A DNA stretch of 6,257 nt from UBA11386 sp035286785 (GCA_035286785.1 DATECS010000338.1:1-6257); one strand, 5' to 3'. Positions 1 to 5,742 are shown, numbered from the stretch's first letter. The notes: generated from the letters alone by a model not told the origin. Numbers and translations: made by a program.

Positions 1-393
1 CCGGCGGTCGGGGTGATGGACATGCTGCGGTTCCATAAGTTCACGGCGGGGCGATATTGGGTGGACGACTACGGGAGCGCGGACGATCCGCGGGAGTTCA
101 AGGCGTTGCTGGCCTATTCGCCCTATCATAATCTGAAGCCCGGGACAAAGTATCCGGCGACGCTGGTGACGACGGCGGACACGGACGACCGGGTGGTGCC
201 GGGGCACAGTTTCAAATTCGCGGCGGCGTTGCAGCGGGCGCAGGCGGACCCGGGCTCGCCTGTTTTGATCCGCATCGAGACGCGGGCTGGCCATGGCATG
301 GCGACGCCGACGTCGAAGTTGATCGAGGCGGTGGCGGACGTGTATGCGTTTCTGGTCGAGGCGCTGGATGTGAAGGTGGAGTTGCCGAAGTGA
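1..393 (+). CDS. Prolyl oligopeptidase (S9A serine peptidase), C-terminal fragment
   Basis: This is the last 130 codons of a gene that begins before the window; the frame is open from base 1 and stops at TGA 391-393. Prolyl oligopeptidases cut short peptides after proline with a Ser-Asp-His triad in an alpha/beta-hydrolase domain. Two of the three catalytic regions are visible. The motif TADTDDRVVPGHSFKF matches the family's Asp loop, with the likely catalytic Asp at 184-186 and the Arg two residues later. The catalytic His lies in RAGHGMATPTSK, at 292-294. The upstream segment ending AYSPYHNLKPGTKYPATL is also typical. The nucleophilic Ser and the beta-propeller domain would lie upstream and cannot be checked, nor can a signal peptide. 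The ATG at 13 is internal, not a start. Family assignment is firm; substrate and location are unknown. Confidence 0.95.
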   Translation, partial: PAVGVMDMLRFHKFTAGRYWVDDYGSADDPREFKALLAYSPYHNLKPGTKYPATLVTTADTDDRVVPGHSFKFAAALQRAQADPGSPVLIRIETRAGHGMATPTSKLIEAVADVYAFLVEALDVKVELPK

Positions 394-485
394 GAGGCTA
401 TCCAATGCCTATGGGATTCTCCGTGGGCAGTCCCCTCGTTCTTACGCCCTCCGTTGGGTTTTGGGATAGGTTCTTTTCTCGTTGT

Positions 486-500
486 GGGAAGTGTCTTCCC
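486..500. repeat. Small perfect hairpin, possible weak terminator stem
   Basis: GGGAAG (486-491), loop TGT, CTTCCC (495-500) form a perfect 6-bp GC-rich stem about 90 bases past the peptidase stop. There is no T-run on the plus-strand 3' side, so it is not a standard intrinsic terminator. On the minus strand the stem is followed by mixed A-rich sequence. Function uncertain. Confidence 0.4.
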
Positions 501-511
501 GGGGCTGGGAG

Positions 512-534
512 CGTGCTAGATTTGCGGTAGCACG
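512..534. repeat. 7-bp inverted repeat
   Basis: CGTGCTA (512-518) and TAGCACG (528-534) are perfect inverted repeats separated by 9 bases. The pattern would suit either a small RNA hairpin or a dimeric repressor operator. No -10/-35 pair sits convincingly around it, so the role is unknown. Confidence 0.35.
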
Positions 535-610
535 GAGGTCTAGGGCGGGCGGCCGGATTTATTGGGCCTTTGACGCGACGGGCGCATAGGATTCCCATTA
601 TGCGGTCGGG

Positions 611-722
611 CCCGAAAACGGGGACAGGCACATTTTTCGCCGTTAAGCGTATCCCAATCGCATCGACAACCGAGGCGAAAAATGAGCCAGTCCCCGTTTT
701 CGGAGCCAGTCCCCGTTTTCGG
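611..722. repeat. REP-like inverted-repeat element, copy A, with duplicated right arm
   Basis: The left arm (611-631) contains CCGAAAACGGGGACAGGCAC. The right arm (684-703) is GAGCCAGTCCCCGTTTTCGG, its inverted copy except for two A/T changes (GTGCCTG versus GAGCCAG). A second right arm follows at once (703-722), giving a 19-bp tandem period. Inside the arms, ATTTTTCGCC (632-641) and GGCGAAAAAT (674-683) extend the pairing by a perfect 10 bp, leaving a loop of 32 bases. The same arms recur at 5589-5687 with an unrelated interior. Conserved arms with variable interiors fit REP/REPIN-type elements mobilised by RAYT transposases (IS200-like TnpA relatives); no such transposase gene lies in this window. 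Confidence 0.8.
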
Positions 723-760
723 GTAACCACTGAACGAGTTCTTGTCATGGGGACCAAAAC

Positions 761-1663
761 ATGAAACGAACCCTCGGACTTTTTGTCGTAGCGGCGTGGT
801 TGTTTGGGTGTCTTCCGGCGGGCGGGGCCGGGGACGCTGATCGTGCCGCGGACGAGGCTGCGGTTCGCCAGTCCGTCCGCGAGTACGTCGAGGCGTACAA
901 TCGGGGCGACGCGGAGGCGATCCGTCCGCTTTGGGCCGAAAACGGCCGTTGGATCACGCCGGACGGCGAGCAATTGGAAGGCCGCAAGGCGATCTTCGAG
1001 GCGATGAGGAGCTACTTCGCCAAGAGCGCGGCCCAGAAGCCGCGGCTGGAAGTCATTGACCCGACGATCCGCTTTCCGGGTCCGACGGTGGCGGTCGAGG
1101 AAGGCCGCGCGCGGGTATTTTCCGCCGAGGCGGAGCCGGTGGAGAGCAGTTACCTGGCTATCCACGTCAAGCGTGACGGGCGCTGGCAATTGGAGAGCAT
1201 ACGGGAGACGACAGTTCCGGCGCCCTCCGCGCCGGGCGGCGGGCCCATGGAGCAACTGGATTGGCTGGTCGGCACGTGGGTCGATCAGGACGAAGACACG
1301 ACGATCGAAACGACCTGCGAATGGACGATGAATCAGCAGTTCCTGACGCGATCGTTCCAGGTTACGGTGGCAGGCCGGCCGGCGCTGTCGGGCACGCAGA
1401 TCATCGGCTGGGACGCGGCCACGAAGCAGTTTCGCTCGTGGATGTTCGATTCGGAAGGCAGTTTCGCCGAGGGGCTCTGGCGCCGCGACGGGAACCGTTG
1501 GGCCTCGAAGGTCAAACAGACCTTGCGCGACGGGCGACTCGCCTCGTCGATCACCGTGCTGACTCGCGTGGACGATGACACGATGACTTGGCAGTGTACC
1601 CACCGCGAAATCGACGGGCAGCTTCAGCCGAACCTGGGGCCCGTGACGGTACGGCGGCGGTAG
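761..1663 (+). CDS. Exported SnoaL/NTF2-like protein (SgcJ/EcaC-like) with extra C-terminal domain
   Basis: A protein of 300 residues. The first 20 or so residues form a signal peptide (MKRT, then a hydrophobic run). LFGC at 14-17 resembles a lipobox, though Phe at -2 is unusual, so a lipoprotein anchor is possible but unproven. Residues about 28-150 look like a cone-shaped NTF2/SnoaL fold of the SgcJ/EcaC or DUF4440 type: helix EAAVRQSVREYVEAYNRGD, then AIRPLWAENGRWITPDGE, a short helix around residues 75-87, and strands ending in GRWQLESIRET. Residues about 163-300 form a second domain beginning MEQLDWLVGTW and rich in beta strands and Trp, similar in style to DUF1579 or lipocalin-like domains. 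No enzymatic activity can be assigned from sequence. The ATG at 761 is supported by GGGGA at 749-753 and by the signal peptide. The gene 42 bp downstream is probably co-transcribed. Confidence 0.9.
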   Translation: MKRTLGLFVVAAWLFGCLPAGGAGDADRAADEAAVRQSVREYVEAYNRGDAEAIRPLWAENGRWITPDGEQLEGRKAIFEAMRSYFAKSAAQKPRLEVIDPTIRFPGPTVAVEEGRARVFSAEAEPVESSYLAIHVKRDGRWQLESIRETTVPAPSAPGGGPMEQLDWLVGTWVDQDEDTTIETTCEWTMNQQFLTRSFQVTVAGRPALSGTQIIGWDAATKQFRSWMFDSEGSFAEGLWRRDGNRWASKVKQTLRDGRLASSITVLTRVDDDTMTWQCTHREIDGQLQPNLGPVTVRRR

Positions 1664-1705
1664 GCGAACCATCAAGCGACCTTTTGTCGATCGGAGACAT
1701 AGACG

Positions 1706-2911
1706 ATGAAATTCTCATTTCGACTTTTATGCGTGGCGTTTCTCTCCTCGCTTTTGGCCGCCGGCGATTCGTACGGGCGGGGCGGGGGTGGATTTCACGG
1801 CGGGGGCGGCTATCGTGGCGGCGGGTTTTCGCCGAGCATGAGCCACTATTCGGGGATGAACCGCAGTCCGTCGATGAGCCAATTTCGCCCGGGGGGATTC
1901 AATCCGTCGGCAGGCCAGCACGCTTACGGCTGGTCGGGCGCGTCGCGGCCGGGCGGGCGGCCGGAGTTTTCGGGCGGCGGGTCGTTTCAGCGGCCCGGCG
2001 GTTGGTCGGGCGGCGCGGGCCCGCGGCCGACAAACCAACAGCTTCAGAATTTTCTTCATTTGCCCGGCGAGGGCCAGGGCGTGCGACCGGCGGTGAACCC
2101 GCGGGCCGATGGTTGGCAGCATCCGGGGACTGGTCAGGGAGTGCGGCCTAGCCGGCCGGCGCAGTTGCCTGATCGGGGCCAGGTGGCCAATCAGATTCAG
2201 TCTCATTGGGACCATCGGCCGGACGGGAATCGACCGTTCACGAAGGACTGGTGGAAGGACCATCAAGCGGACCATCATCACGTACCGCCTTGGCATCCTT
2301 GGAATCACTGGAACCATTGGCCGAATCGGTGGTGGGGCTGGGCCACGCCCGTCGTGTTGACCGGCTGGCTTCCCTACGGCTGGACCACGCCGTATTACTA
2401 CGACTATGGGCCTGGGGGCAACGTGACCTATGAGGGCGACACGGTTTACGTCAACAACCAGCCGGCGGGAACGGCCCAGCAGTACTACGATCAAGCCGAG
2501 ACCCTGGCGAGCAACGTGCCGCAGACCGACTCCCCGCAATCGGACGACGATTCCAACTGGCTGCCGCTGGGCGTGTTCGCGTTGACGCAAGAAGGCGTTG
2601 ACGATTCGAACGTGTGCGTGCAACTCGCGGTGAACAAGCAGGGCGTGATCGCGGGCACCTATTACAACGAGACGACCCAGGCGACTCGACCGCTCCAAGG
2701 ATCGGTCGACAAGCAGACGCAACGGGCCGCGTGGACCTACGCCGACGGGCAAGATACGAACCTTGTCATGGAAACGAGCGTGTACAACCTGACCAAGGAC
2801 CAATGCACGGTGCTGGTCCATTTCGGACCGGAGCAGACGCAGACTTGGGTGATGGTGCGATTGAAGGATTCGGACCAACAGGCGGCACAACAGCCAGCGC
2901 AGTTGCCGTAA
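1706..2911 (+). CDS. Exported Gly-rich, Trp/His-rich protein of unknown function
   Basis: A protein of 401 residues with a clear signal peptide (MKFSFRLLCVAFLSSLLAAG; cleavage probably near residues 20-24). Residues 25-105 are low complexity, dominated by Gly, Ser, Arg and Pro. Residues 118-149 carry a twice-repeated GxGQGVRP motif (GEGQGVRP 121-128, GTGQGVRP 141-148). Residues 168-212 are very rich in Trp and His (HHHVPPWHPWNHWNHWPNRW), which suggests a sticky or metal-binding surface, though this is only inference. A Tyr-rich stretch follows (229-234). A folded C-terminal domain spans about 284-388, with two Cys (304 and 367) that could form a disulfide. Planctomycete genomes carry many secreted proteins of this style, sometimes annotated as protocadherin-like; I do not recognise a characterised family. 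Start ATG 1706 has GGAGA at 1693-1697. The gene ends 12 bp from the convergent esterase gene, with no visible terminator between them. Confidence 0.88.
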   Translation: MKFSFRLLCVAFLSSLLAAGDSYGRGGGGFHGGGGYRGGGFSPSMSHYSGMNRSPSMSQFRPGGFNPSAGQHAYGWSGASRPGGRPEFSGGGSFQRPGGWSGGAGPRPTNQQLQNFLHLPGEGQGVRPAVNPRADGWQHPGTGQGVRPSRPAQLPDRGQVANQIQSHWDHRPDGNRPFTKDWWKDHQADHHHVPPWHPWNHWNHWPNRWWGWATPVVLTGWLPYGWTTPYYYDYGPGGNVTYEGDTVYVNNQPAGTAQQYYDQAETLASNVPQTDSPQSDDDSNWLPLGVFALTQEGVDDSNVCVQLAVNKQGVIAGTYYNETTQATRPLQGSVDKQTQRAAWTYADGQDTNLVMETSVYNLTKDQCTVLVHFGPEQTQTWVMVRLKDSDQQAAQQPAQLP

Positions 2912-2923
2912 GCGGGACGAGCG

Positions 2924-4018
2924 TCAGTCGGTATTGGACTGAGGGCGTCGCCATAACAACGTGGACGCGCCGAGAATCATAATCGTGAGGATGCCCGGTT
3001 CGGGCACGGTTGTCGATTCGCTTGTTCCATGGCCCCAGTTGGCCGCGAGGATGGAGGCATCGGCCGGACCGACCAGCCCATCGTCGTTGAAATCGCCGTA
3101 GAACCACTCGCCACTTTCGCCCCAGTGGGCCGCCAAGATCGCGGCGTCAGAGGCGTCGACCATGTTGTTTCCATCGGCATCGCCAGGCGGATGGATGCTG
3201 AGCAGACGTATTTCGTCGGCGAAACGCTGACCCAATGCCTGTTGTCCCGGTGCGTTGTAGTGGACATTGTCGCTATTCAATCCCAAGTCGCTCGTGACCA
3301 CTAATGACGCATAGGGCGTCGTCTGGCTCACGTTATATTGTGCCTGCTGGATCTGAAAACCGTAGGTGTACGGCTTGGCATTGGCAATTTGGCCGATGGC
3401 AAACGGCATGTAGGGGGCATTGAACTCTTCTCGGACCGCAAGGATCAGGTTTGTCAGATTCTCTTCATAGCGCTGGCTCATGACGGAGCTGGCCGCGTCG
3501 GCCTCGCCCTGCATCCAGATCATGCCGGCGAAAATAGGCACGTCGTCGGGAGCCATCGATGCGAGTCCGGCTTGAACGGTGGACAGGAAGTTCGCAAAAT
3601 GAAGACCTTGCGTGTCGGCGTCCACGCCCGGATTCCATTCAACGTCCAGGTCGGTACCGCCGTAGGCGTACTTGATAATTGCAATCGGGTCGTCCGGCAT
3701 CGAGTCGCGCAGGCAGTGGCCAAAGGCCAACTCAGGGCCGAACAACGACGAGCCGATGGTTGATTGCCCGTAGCCGCCGCACATGCCCGGCCGGAGAGCT
3801 TGCCACCGCGCGCCGTCGCTGCTGAATTCATCGTCGTAGAAAATGGGGACACTCGCCAAGGGATCGGCCAGCGGTGGAGCAAGTCCCGCGGCCGAAGCGC
3901 GACCATCGGCATTGGACTGGCCGGCGACGAGATAGACTCGTACCGCCTCCGCGCGAAGTTCGGAAACGACCGGCAACAACAAAACAGCAAGACCGCCAAT
4001 CAGTGCGAGTCGAGCCAT
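2924..4018 (-). CDS. Sialate O-acetylesterase-like SGNH hydrolase with dockerin and PEP-CTERM tail
   Basis: A protein of 364 residues in four parts. Residues 1-24 are a signal peptide. Residues about 26-275 are a SASA/DUF303-type SGNH esterase domain: the block I motif VAGQSNADGR holds the likely nucleophile Ser35, WMQGEAD (168-174) is the family's conserved Trp-x-Gln-Gly-Glu block, and DNVHY supplies the likely Asp250/His253 pair. Residues about 279-329 form a type I dockerin with two Ca-binding loops (GDADGNNMVDASD and GDFNDDGLVGPAD). Residues 338-358 form a PEP-CTERM sorting signal: VPEP, a hydrophobic helix, then RR. Such enzymes remove O-acetyl groups from sugars; an acetylated polysaccharide is as plausible a substrate as sialic acid. 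The protein is expected to be exported and processed by an exosortase. The start at 4018 is preceded by AAAGGTAGGG, which contains the stop of the upstream small ORF, suggesting translational coupling. Confidence 0.93.
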   Translation of the reverse strand: MARLALIGGLAVLLLPVVSELRAEAVRVYLVAGQSNADGRASAAGLAPPLADPLASVPIFYDDEFSSDGARWQALRPGMCGGYGQSTIGSSLFGPELAFGHCLRDSMPDDPIAIIKYAYGGTDLDVEWNPGVDADTQGLHFANFLSTVQAGLASMAPDDVPIFAGMIWMQGEADAASSVMSQRYEENLTNLILAVREEFNAPYMPFAIGQIANAKPYTYGFQIQQAQYNVSQTTPYASLVVTSDLGLNSDNVHYNAPGQQALGQRFADEIRLLSIHPPGDADGNNMVDASDAAILAAHWGESGEWFYGDFNDDGLVGPADASILAANWGHGTSESTTVPEPGILTIMILGASTLLWRRPQSNTD

Positions 4019-4027
4019 GACGGAACC

Positions 4028-4162
4028 CTACCTTTCATGTGCCGGCGTTGAGGCGGTGACTACCGAGAAGAAGACTTGGCCCTCGGTGATGTCGCCGAGC
4101 CGAATCCGGACGGATCCATCGGAACCCGGGATGGCCCGCTGCTCGCGCTGCACGATGATCAT
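4028..4162 (-). CDS. Small ORF, 44 residues, possible highly divergent CsrA-like protein
   Basis: The ORF begins MIIVQREQRAIPG and continues SVRIRLGDITEGQVFFSVV. It lies 23 bp after the methyltransferase stop and ends 9 bp before the esterase start, on the same strand. Its codons look like those of its neighbours, with G/C frequent at third positions. Aligned by eye without gaps to E. coli CsrA (recalled), it shares Met1, Ile3, Arg6, Val18, Gln29, Val30, Val34 and Arg44, and hydrophobic residues alternate at the same positions as CsrA strands. Arg6 and Arg44 fall where CsrA uses Arg to bind RNA. Against this, the GE, IG and AP signature residues are absent, and the protein ends where CsrA would enter its C-terminal helix. 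There is no clear Shine-Dalgarno sequence; an A7 run lies upstream (4171-4177), so translation may depend on coupling to the methyltransferase. A longer in-frame ORF reaches 4285, but overlaps the methyltransferase with unnatural Arg-rich sequence. Confidence 0.5.
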   Translation of the reverse strand: MIIVQREQRAIPGSDGSVRIRLGDITEGQVFFSVVTASTPAHER

Positions 4163-4185
4163 TTCGATTGTTTTTTTGGGCAGGT

Positions 4186-4980
4186 TCAGCGTCGGGGCCG
4201 ACCGCTTGGTTCGCCGCTCCGATTTCCGGCCATTGGTTCGCATCGGAATACGTAGATCGCCCAGCCCAAGGCGTCTCGACCCCATCTCAAATAGGCTGAT
4301 TTTTCCTTCGCCACGCGATCAAGCAGTTCTGGAAGATCAGCGTCATCTGGGTCGGTGCGCGCGTAGTCCGCGATCGCATGCCACTGAAGACCTTCGTATC
4401 GGTCCCAGTCGTCCTGGCTGCTCACCAGAGTGTGTACGAGGTCGAGCCCTCGCTGCTGGCCTGCTTCCACGTTTTCCGCGTGGCTTCCGAAGGCGTCTCT
4501 TGTTAGACCAAGAGCCTGTAAGTACTCGTCCGACGGCTCCCGCAACCAGAACGGCTCGCCCACGATCACCCAGCCGTCGGGCTCGGCCATGCCGACGAGC
4601 GCGTCGAGAGTCTTCGCGTGTCCGCCGAAAACCCAACTCGCCCCAATGCACGAAGCTAGAGCGAGGCTGCGTGGCTTGTCGGGTCTGTAATCAGCGCCAT
4701 CCATTTGGGTGAAGGTGACTGCTGCCCGCGGCACGCGCGCTTGGCGCCTTCGTTCCGCGTCGGCGATGAAGAAGGGCGAGAGGTCCACGCCTACGCCGCG
4801 CACTCCGTATGCCTCGGCCAGACGTATCAGGAATTCGCCCTTCCCGCAGGCGATGTCGACCACGCTCGCGGCTGTCGGAAGCCGCACCAGATCCACCAAG
4901 CGCGCGAGCTTCTCCTCGTTCGTGGGATTGCACACCACGAGTTGACGATGGGTGATTTCGTAGAACTTCCACGTATCCAT
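4186..4980 (-). CDS. Class I SAM-dependent methyltransferase
   Basis: A protein of 264 residues, predicted cytoplasmic, with no signal peptide. It carries the Rossmann-fold methyltransferase signature: motif I VVDIACGKGEF (40-50) for S-adenosylmethionine binding, and GVGVDLSP (62-69) with Asp66 at the end of strand 2, expected to hold the ribose hydroxyls. TQMDGADY (91-98) is the usual motif around the adenine, and DGWVIVGEPFW (135-145) matches the strand 5 region. The N-terminal helix (WKFYEITHRQLVVCNP) resembles small-molecule or lipid-type methyltransferases, but the substrate cannot be named. The ATG at 4980 is supported by AAGGGA about eight bases upstream. It is the first gene of a probable three-gene minus-strand unit. 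The C-terminal tail after residue 248 (GNRSGEPSGRPRR) looks disordered. Confidence 0.9.
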   Translation of the reverse strand: MDTWKFYEITHRQLVVCNPTNEEKLARLVDLVRLPTAASVVDIACGKGEFLIRLAEAYGVRGVGVDLSPFFIADAERRRQARVPRAAVTFTQMDGADYRPDKPRSLALASCIGASWVFGGHAKTLDALVGMAEPDGWVIVGEPFWLREPSDEYLQALGLTRDAFGSHAENVEAGQQRGLDLVHTLVSSQDDWDRYEGLQWHAIADYARTDPDDADLPELLDRVAKEKSAYLRWGRDALGWAIYVFRCEPMAGNRSGEPSGRPRR

Positions 4981-5204
4981 GAATCGGTCCCTTAGCGGCC
5001 TTGTGTATAGGGAGTTTCCGCCAATGACTTGTAGGCGTCAGATATGCGGCCTAACGCGCAGGCAGGCGTTTTTCGCAAGTCACATTCTAGCTGGGGGTTG
5101 CTGTATTGCAACGCCTTCTCTGGGTGACCTGGTTTTCGACGCCGTTGATTAGCCTTCTCACCTTTGAGATTCCCGAGGTAGCCAAAGGCCCCGTCCAACG
5201 TCCA

Positions 5205-5349
5205 ACGACATGGCAGCAGGAGAACTGCGAAGTCCCGTGTTCCAGGAGGCCAGACATTCTTGTCTGGCTGGGTTGGGCGAAAAAGACAGGCAGGAATGCC
5301 TGTCCTCCTGATCTTTCACGACTTTGCCGTTTCCCTACGACATGGCAGC
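5205..5349. repeat. 13-bp direct repeats flanking a hairpin cluster
   Basis: ACGACATGGCAGC occurs at 5205-5217 and again at 5337-5349, in the same orientation. Between the copies lies the inverted hairpin pair at 5244-5309. The repeat could be a duplication made when the hairpin unit arrived, or a remnant of a longer tandem repeat. The sequences just outside each copy differ. Confidence 0.5.
5244..5309. repeat. Inverted pair of small palindromes (nested hairpin element)
   Basis: AGGAGGCCAGACATTC (5244-5259) pairs with GAATGCCTGTCCTCCT (5294-5309) at 14 of 16 positions. Each half also carries its own palindrome: CCAGAC/GTCTGG (5250-5255 with 5262-5267), and a perfect 8-bp stem GACAGGCA/TGCCTGTC around the loop GGAA (5285-5304). 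The element can therefore fold either as one long hairpin or as two short ones, typical of dispersed intergenic repeats rather than of a terminator, as there is no T-run. Confidence 0.7.
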
Positions 5350-5360
5350 CTTTGAATCTG

Positions 5361-5382
5361 GGGCCGCGTTTTGCTACGGCCC
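5361..5382. repeat. GC-rich 6-bp hairpin
   Basis: GGGCCG (5361-5366) and CGGCCC (5377-5382) form a perfect stem around a 10-base loop. No T-run follows, so a terminator is unlikely. It lies about 130 bases upstream of the feo promoter. Confidence 0.4.
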
Positions 5383-5511
5383 GGGCAACGCTTGCGGCCT
5401 GGGGTCTCCATAACTTATTGCTATTTAATCACTTGCGCGATTTCTTCTTTTCCGGGAGATCGGGGATAATCCCCTTGCGGTGGGTGGAGGTTAGCACTAG
5501 AATAATCCGAT

Positions 5512-5530
5512 ATTGAGAATGAGTCTCAGT
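5512..5530. promoter_or_regulatory. Fur-box-like operator overlapping the feo -35 element
   Basis: TGAGAATGAGTCTCA (5514-5528) matches the 7-1-7 Fur consensus TGATAATnATTATCA at 11 of 14 defined positions and has a TGAGA/TCTCA dyad. It covers the -35 element, where an iron-loaded Fur dimer would block RNA polymerase. The position upstream of feoA makes iron repression of ferrous-iron uptake the obvious reading. Identification is by eye against a recalled consensus. Confidence 0.7.
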
Positions 5531-5542
5531 TCGTGGTACAAT
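5513..5542 (+). promoter_or_regulatory. Sigma70-like promoter of the feo operon
   Basis: TTGAGA (5513-5518) and TACAAT (5537-5542) each match five of six bases of the bacterial -35 and -10 consensus, with an 18-bp spacer. Transcription would start near 5549-5551, giving a leader of about 190 bases before feoA. Planctomycete promoters are not well characterised, so the match is suggestive only. It is strengthened by the overlapping Fur-box match. Confidence 0.6.
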
Positions 5543-5588
5543 GGATTTTGTGGATTCGCCTTCCACAGGCGCCGCCCCTCGACGCATG

Positions 5589-5687
5589 GAGCCTATCCGA
5601 AAACGGGGACAGGCACCTCACGGCAATCGTTTTAGGAATCGCCGCGTACGTCGAGTTCGGAGCCAGTCCCCGTTTTCGGATAGGCTC
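5589..5687. repeat. REP-like inverted-repeat element, copy B, in the feo leader
   Basis: The arms are 28 bases each (5589-5616 and 5660-5687) around a 43-base interior. The inner 20 bases are the same as in copy A (right arm GAGCCAGTCCCCGTTTTCGG). The outer part, GAGCCTATC on the left and GATAGGCTC on the right, extends the pairing and is not found in copy A. The two mismatches between arms are the same as in copy A. The interior has no similarity to that of copy A. If the promoter at 5513-5542 is correct, this element is transcribed as a large hairpin about 55 bases upstream of feoA. Confidence 0.8.
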
Positions 5688-5742
5688 TTAACTCCTTTGT
5701 GCGGTTGTCGATAATACACTCCCCTGCCCTTCGCCTTACTTC

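Larger units (their letters stand above)
394..760. other. Gene-free intergenic region with hairpins and a REP-like element
   Basis: No credible gene lies between the peptidase stop and the next start. The left part (394-600) holds two small perfect hairpins, listed separately. The right part (611-722) is filled by REP-like copy A. I see no convincing sigma70 promoter for the gene starting at 761, although one must lie in this region if that gene is not co-transcribed with the peptidase. A T-rich stretch (471-483) follows a possible CTATCC/GGATAG pairing (398-403 with 464-469). The 60-base loop makes this a poor terminator candidate. Confidence 0.7.
4981..5742. other. Gene-free 762-bp region between divergent methyltransferase and feoA genes
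   Basis: No convincing gene is present; the ORFs here translate repeat sequence and have no recognisable motif. The left part should hold the promoter of the minus-strand cluster, but I see no good -35/-10 pair. The middle (5205-5382) holds hairpin repeats and a 13-bp direct repeat. The right part (5512-5742) holds the feo promoter, Fur-like operator and leader with REP-like copy B. Minor structures include a tandem GTCCAAC pair (5194-5207) and the palindrome GGGGATAATCCCC (5462-5474). Confidence 0.7.

Noticed and set aside
570..764. 64-codon ORF just upstream of, and overlapping, the SnoaL-like gene
   Set aside because: Nearly all of it translates the REP-like element, including both arms. 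The 4-base overlap with the next start is attractive, but nothing else supports it.
398..1675. Long minus-strand ORF of 425 codons
   Set aside because: It is antisense to the SnoaL-like gene and runs through REP copy A. Its product is Arg/Pro-rich with no recognisable motif, as expected of a shadow frame in GC-rich DNA.
1727..2890. Long minus-strand ORF of 387 codons
   Set aside because: It mirrors the Gly/Trp-rich gene, which has a signal peptide and ribosome-binding site; the antisense product is Arg/Pro/Val-rich low complexity.
3338..3763. 141-codon plus-strand ORF
   Set aside because: Shadow frame opposite the esterase catalytic domain, which has clear motifs on the minus strand.
4992..5198. 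68-codon minus-strand ORF upstream of the methyltransferase
   Set aside because: No recognisable domain, basic and unstructured composition, and it occupies the region expected to hold the cluster promoter. A real small protein cannot be fully excluded.
5345..5420. Possible tRNA or small structured RNA around the GC-rich hairpin
   Set aside because: No cloverleaf can be drawn and no TPsiC-like GTTCGA box or acceptor pairing is visible.
5106..5516. 136-codon plus-strand ORF
   Set aside because: It reads through the hairpin repeats at 5244-5309 and the 5361-5382 stem, and ends at the feo promoter; the sequence resembles no protein family.
5541..5712. Possible leader peptide starting at the ATG overlapping the feo -10 element
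   Set aside because: The ATG lies within or upstream of the expected transcription start, and the reading frame translates REP copy B into Arg-rich sequence.
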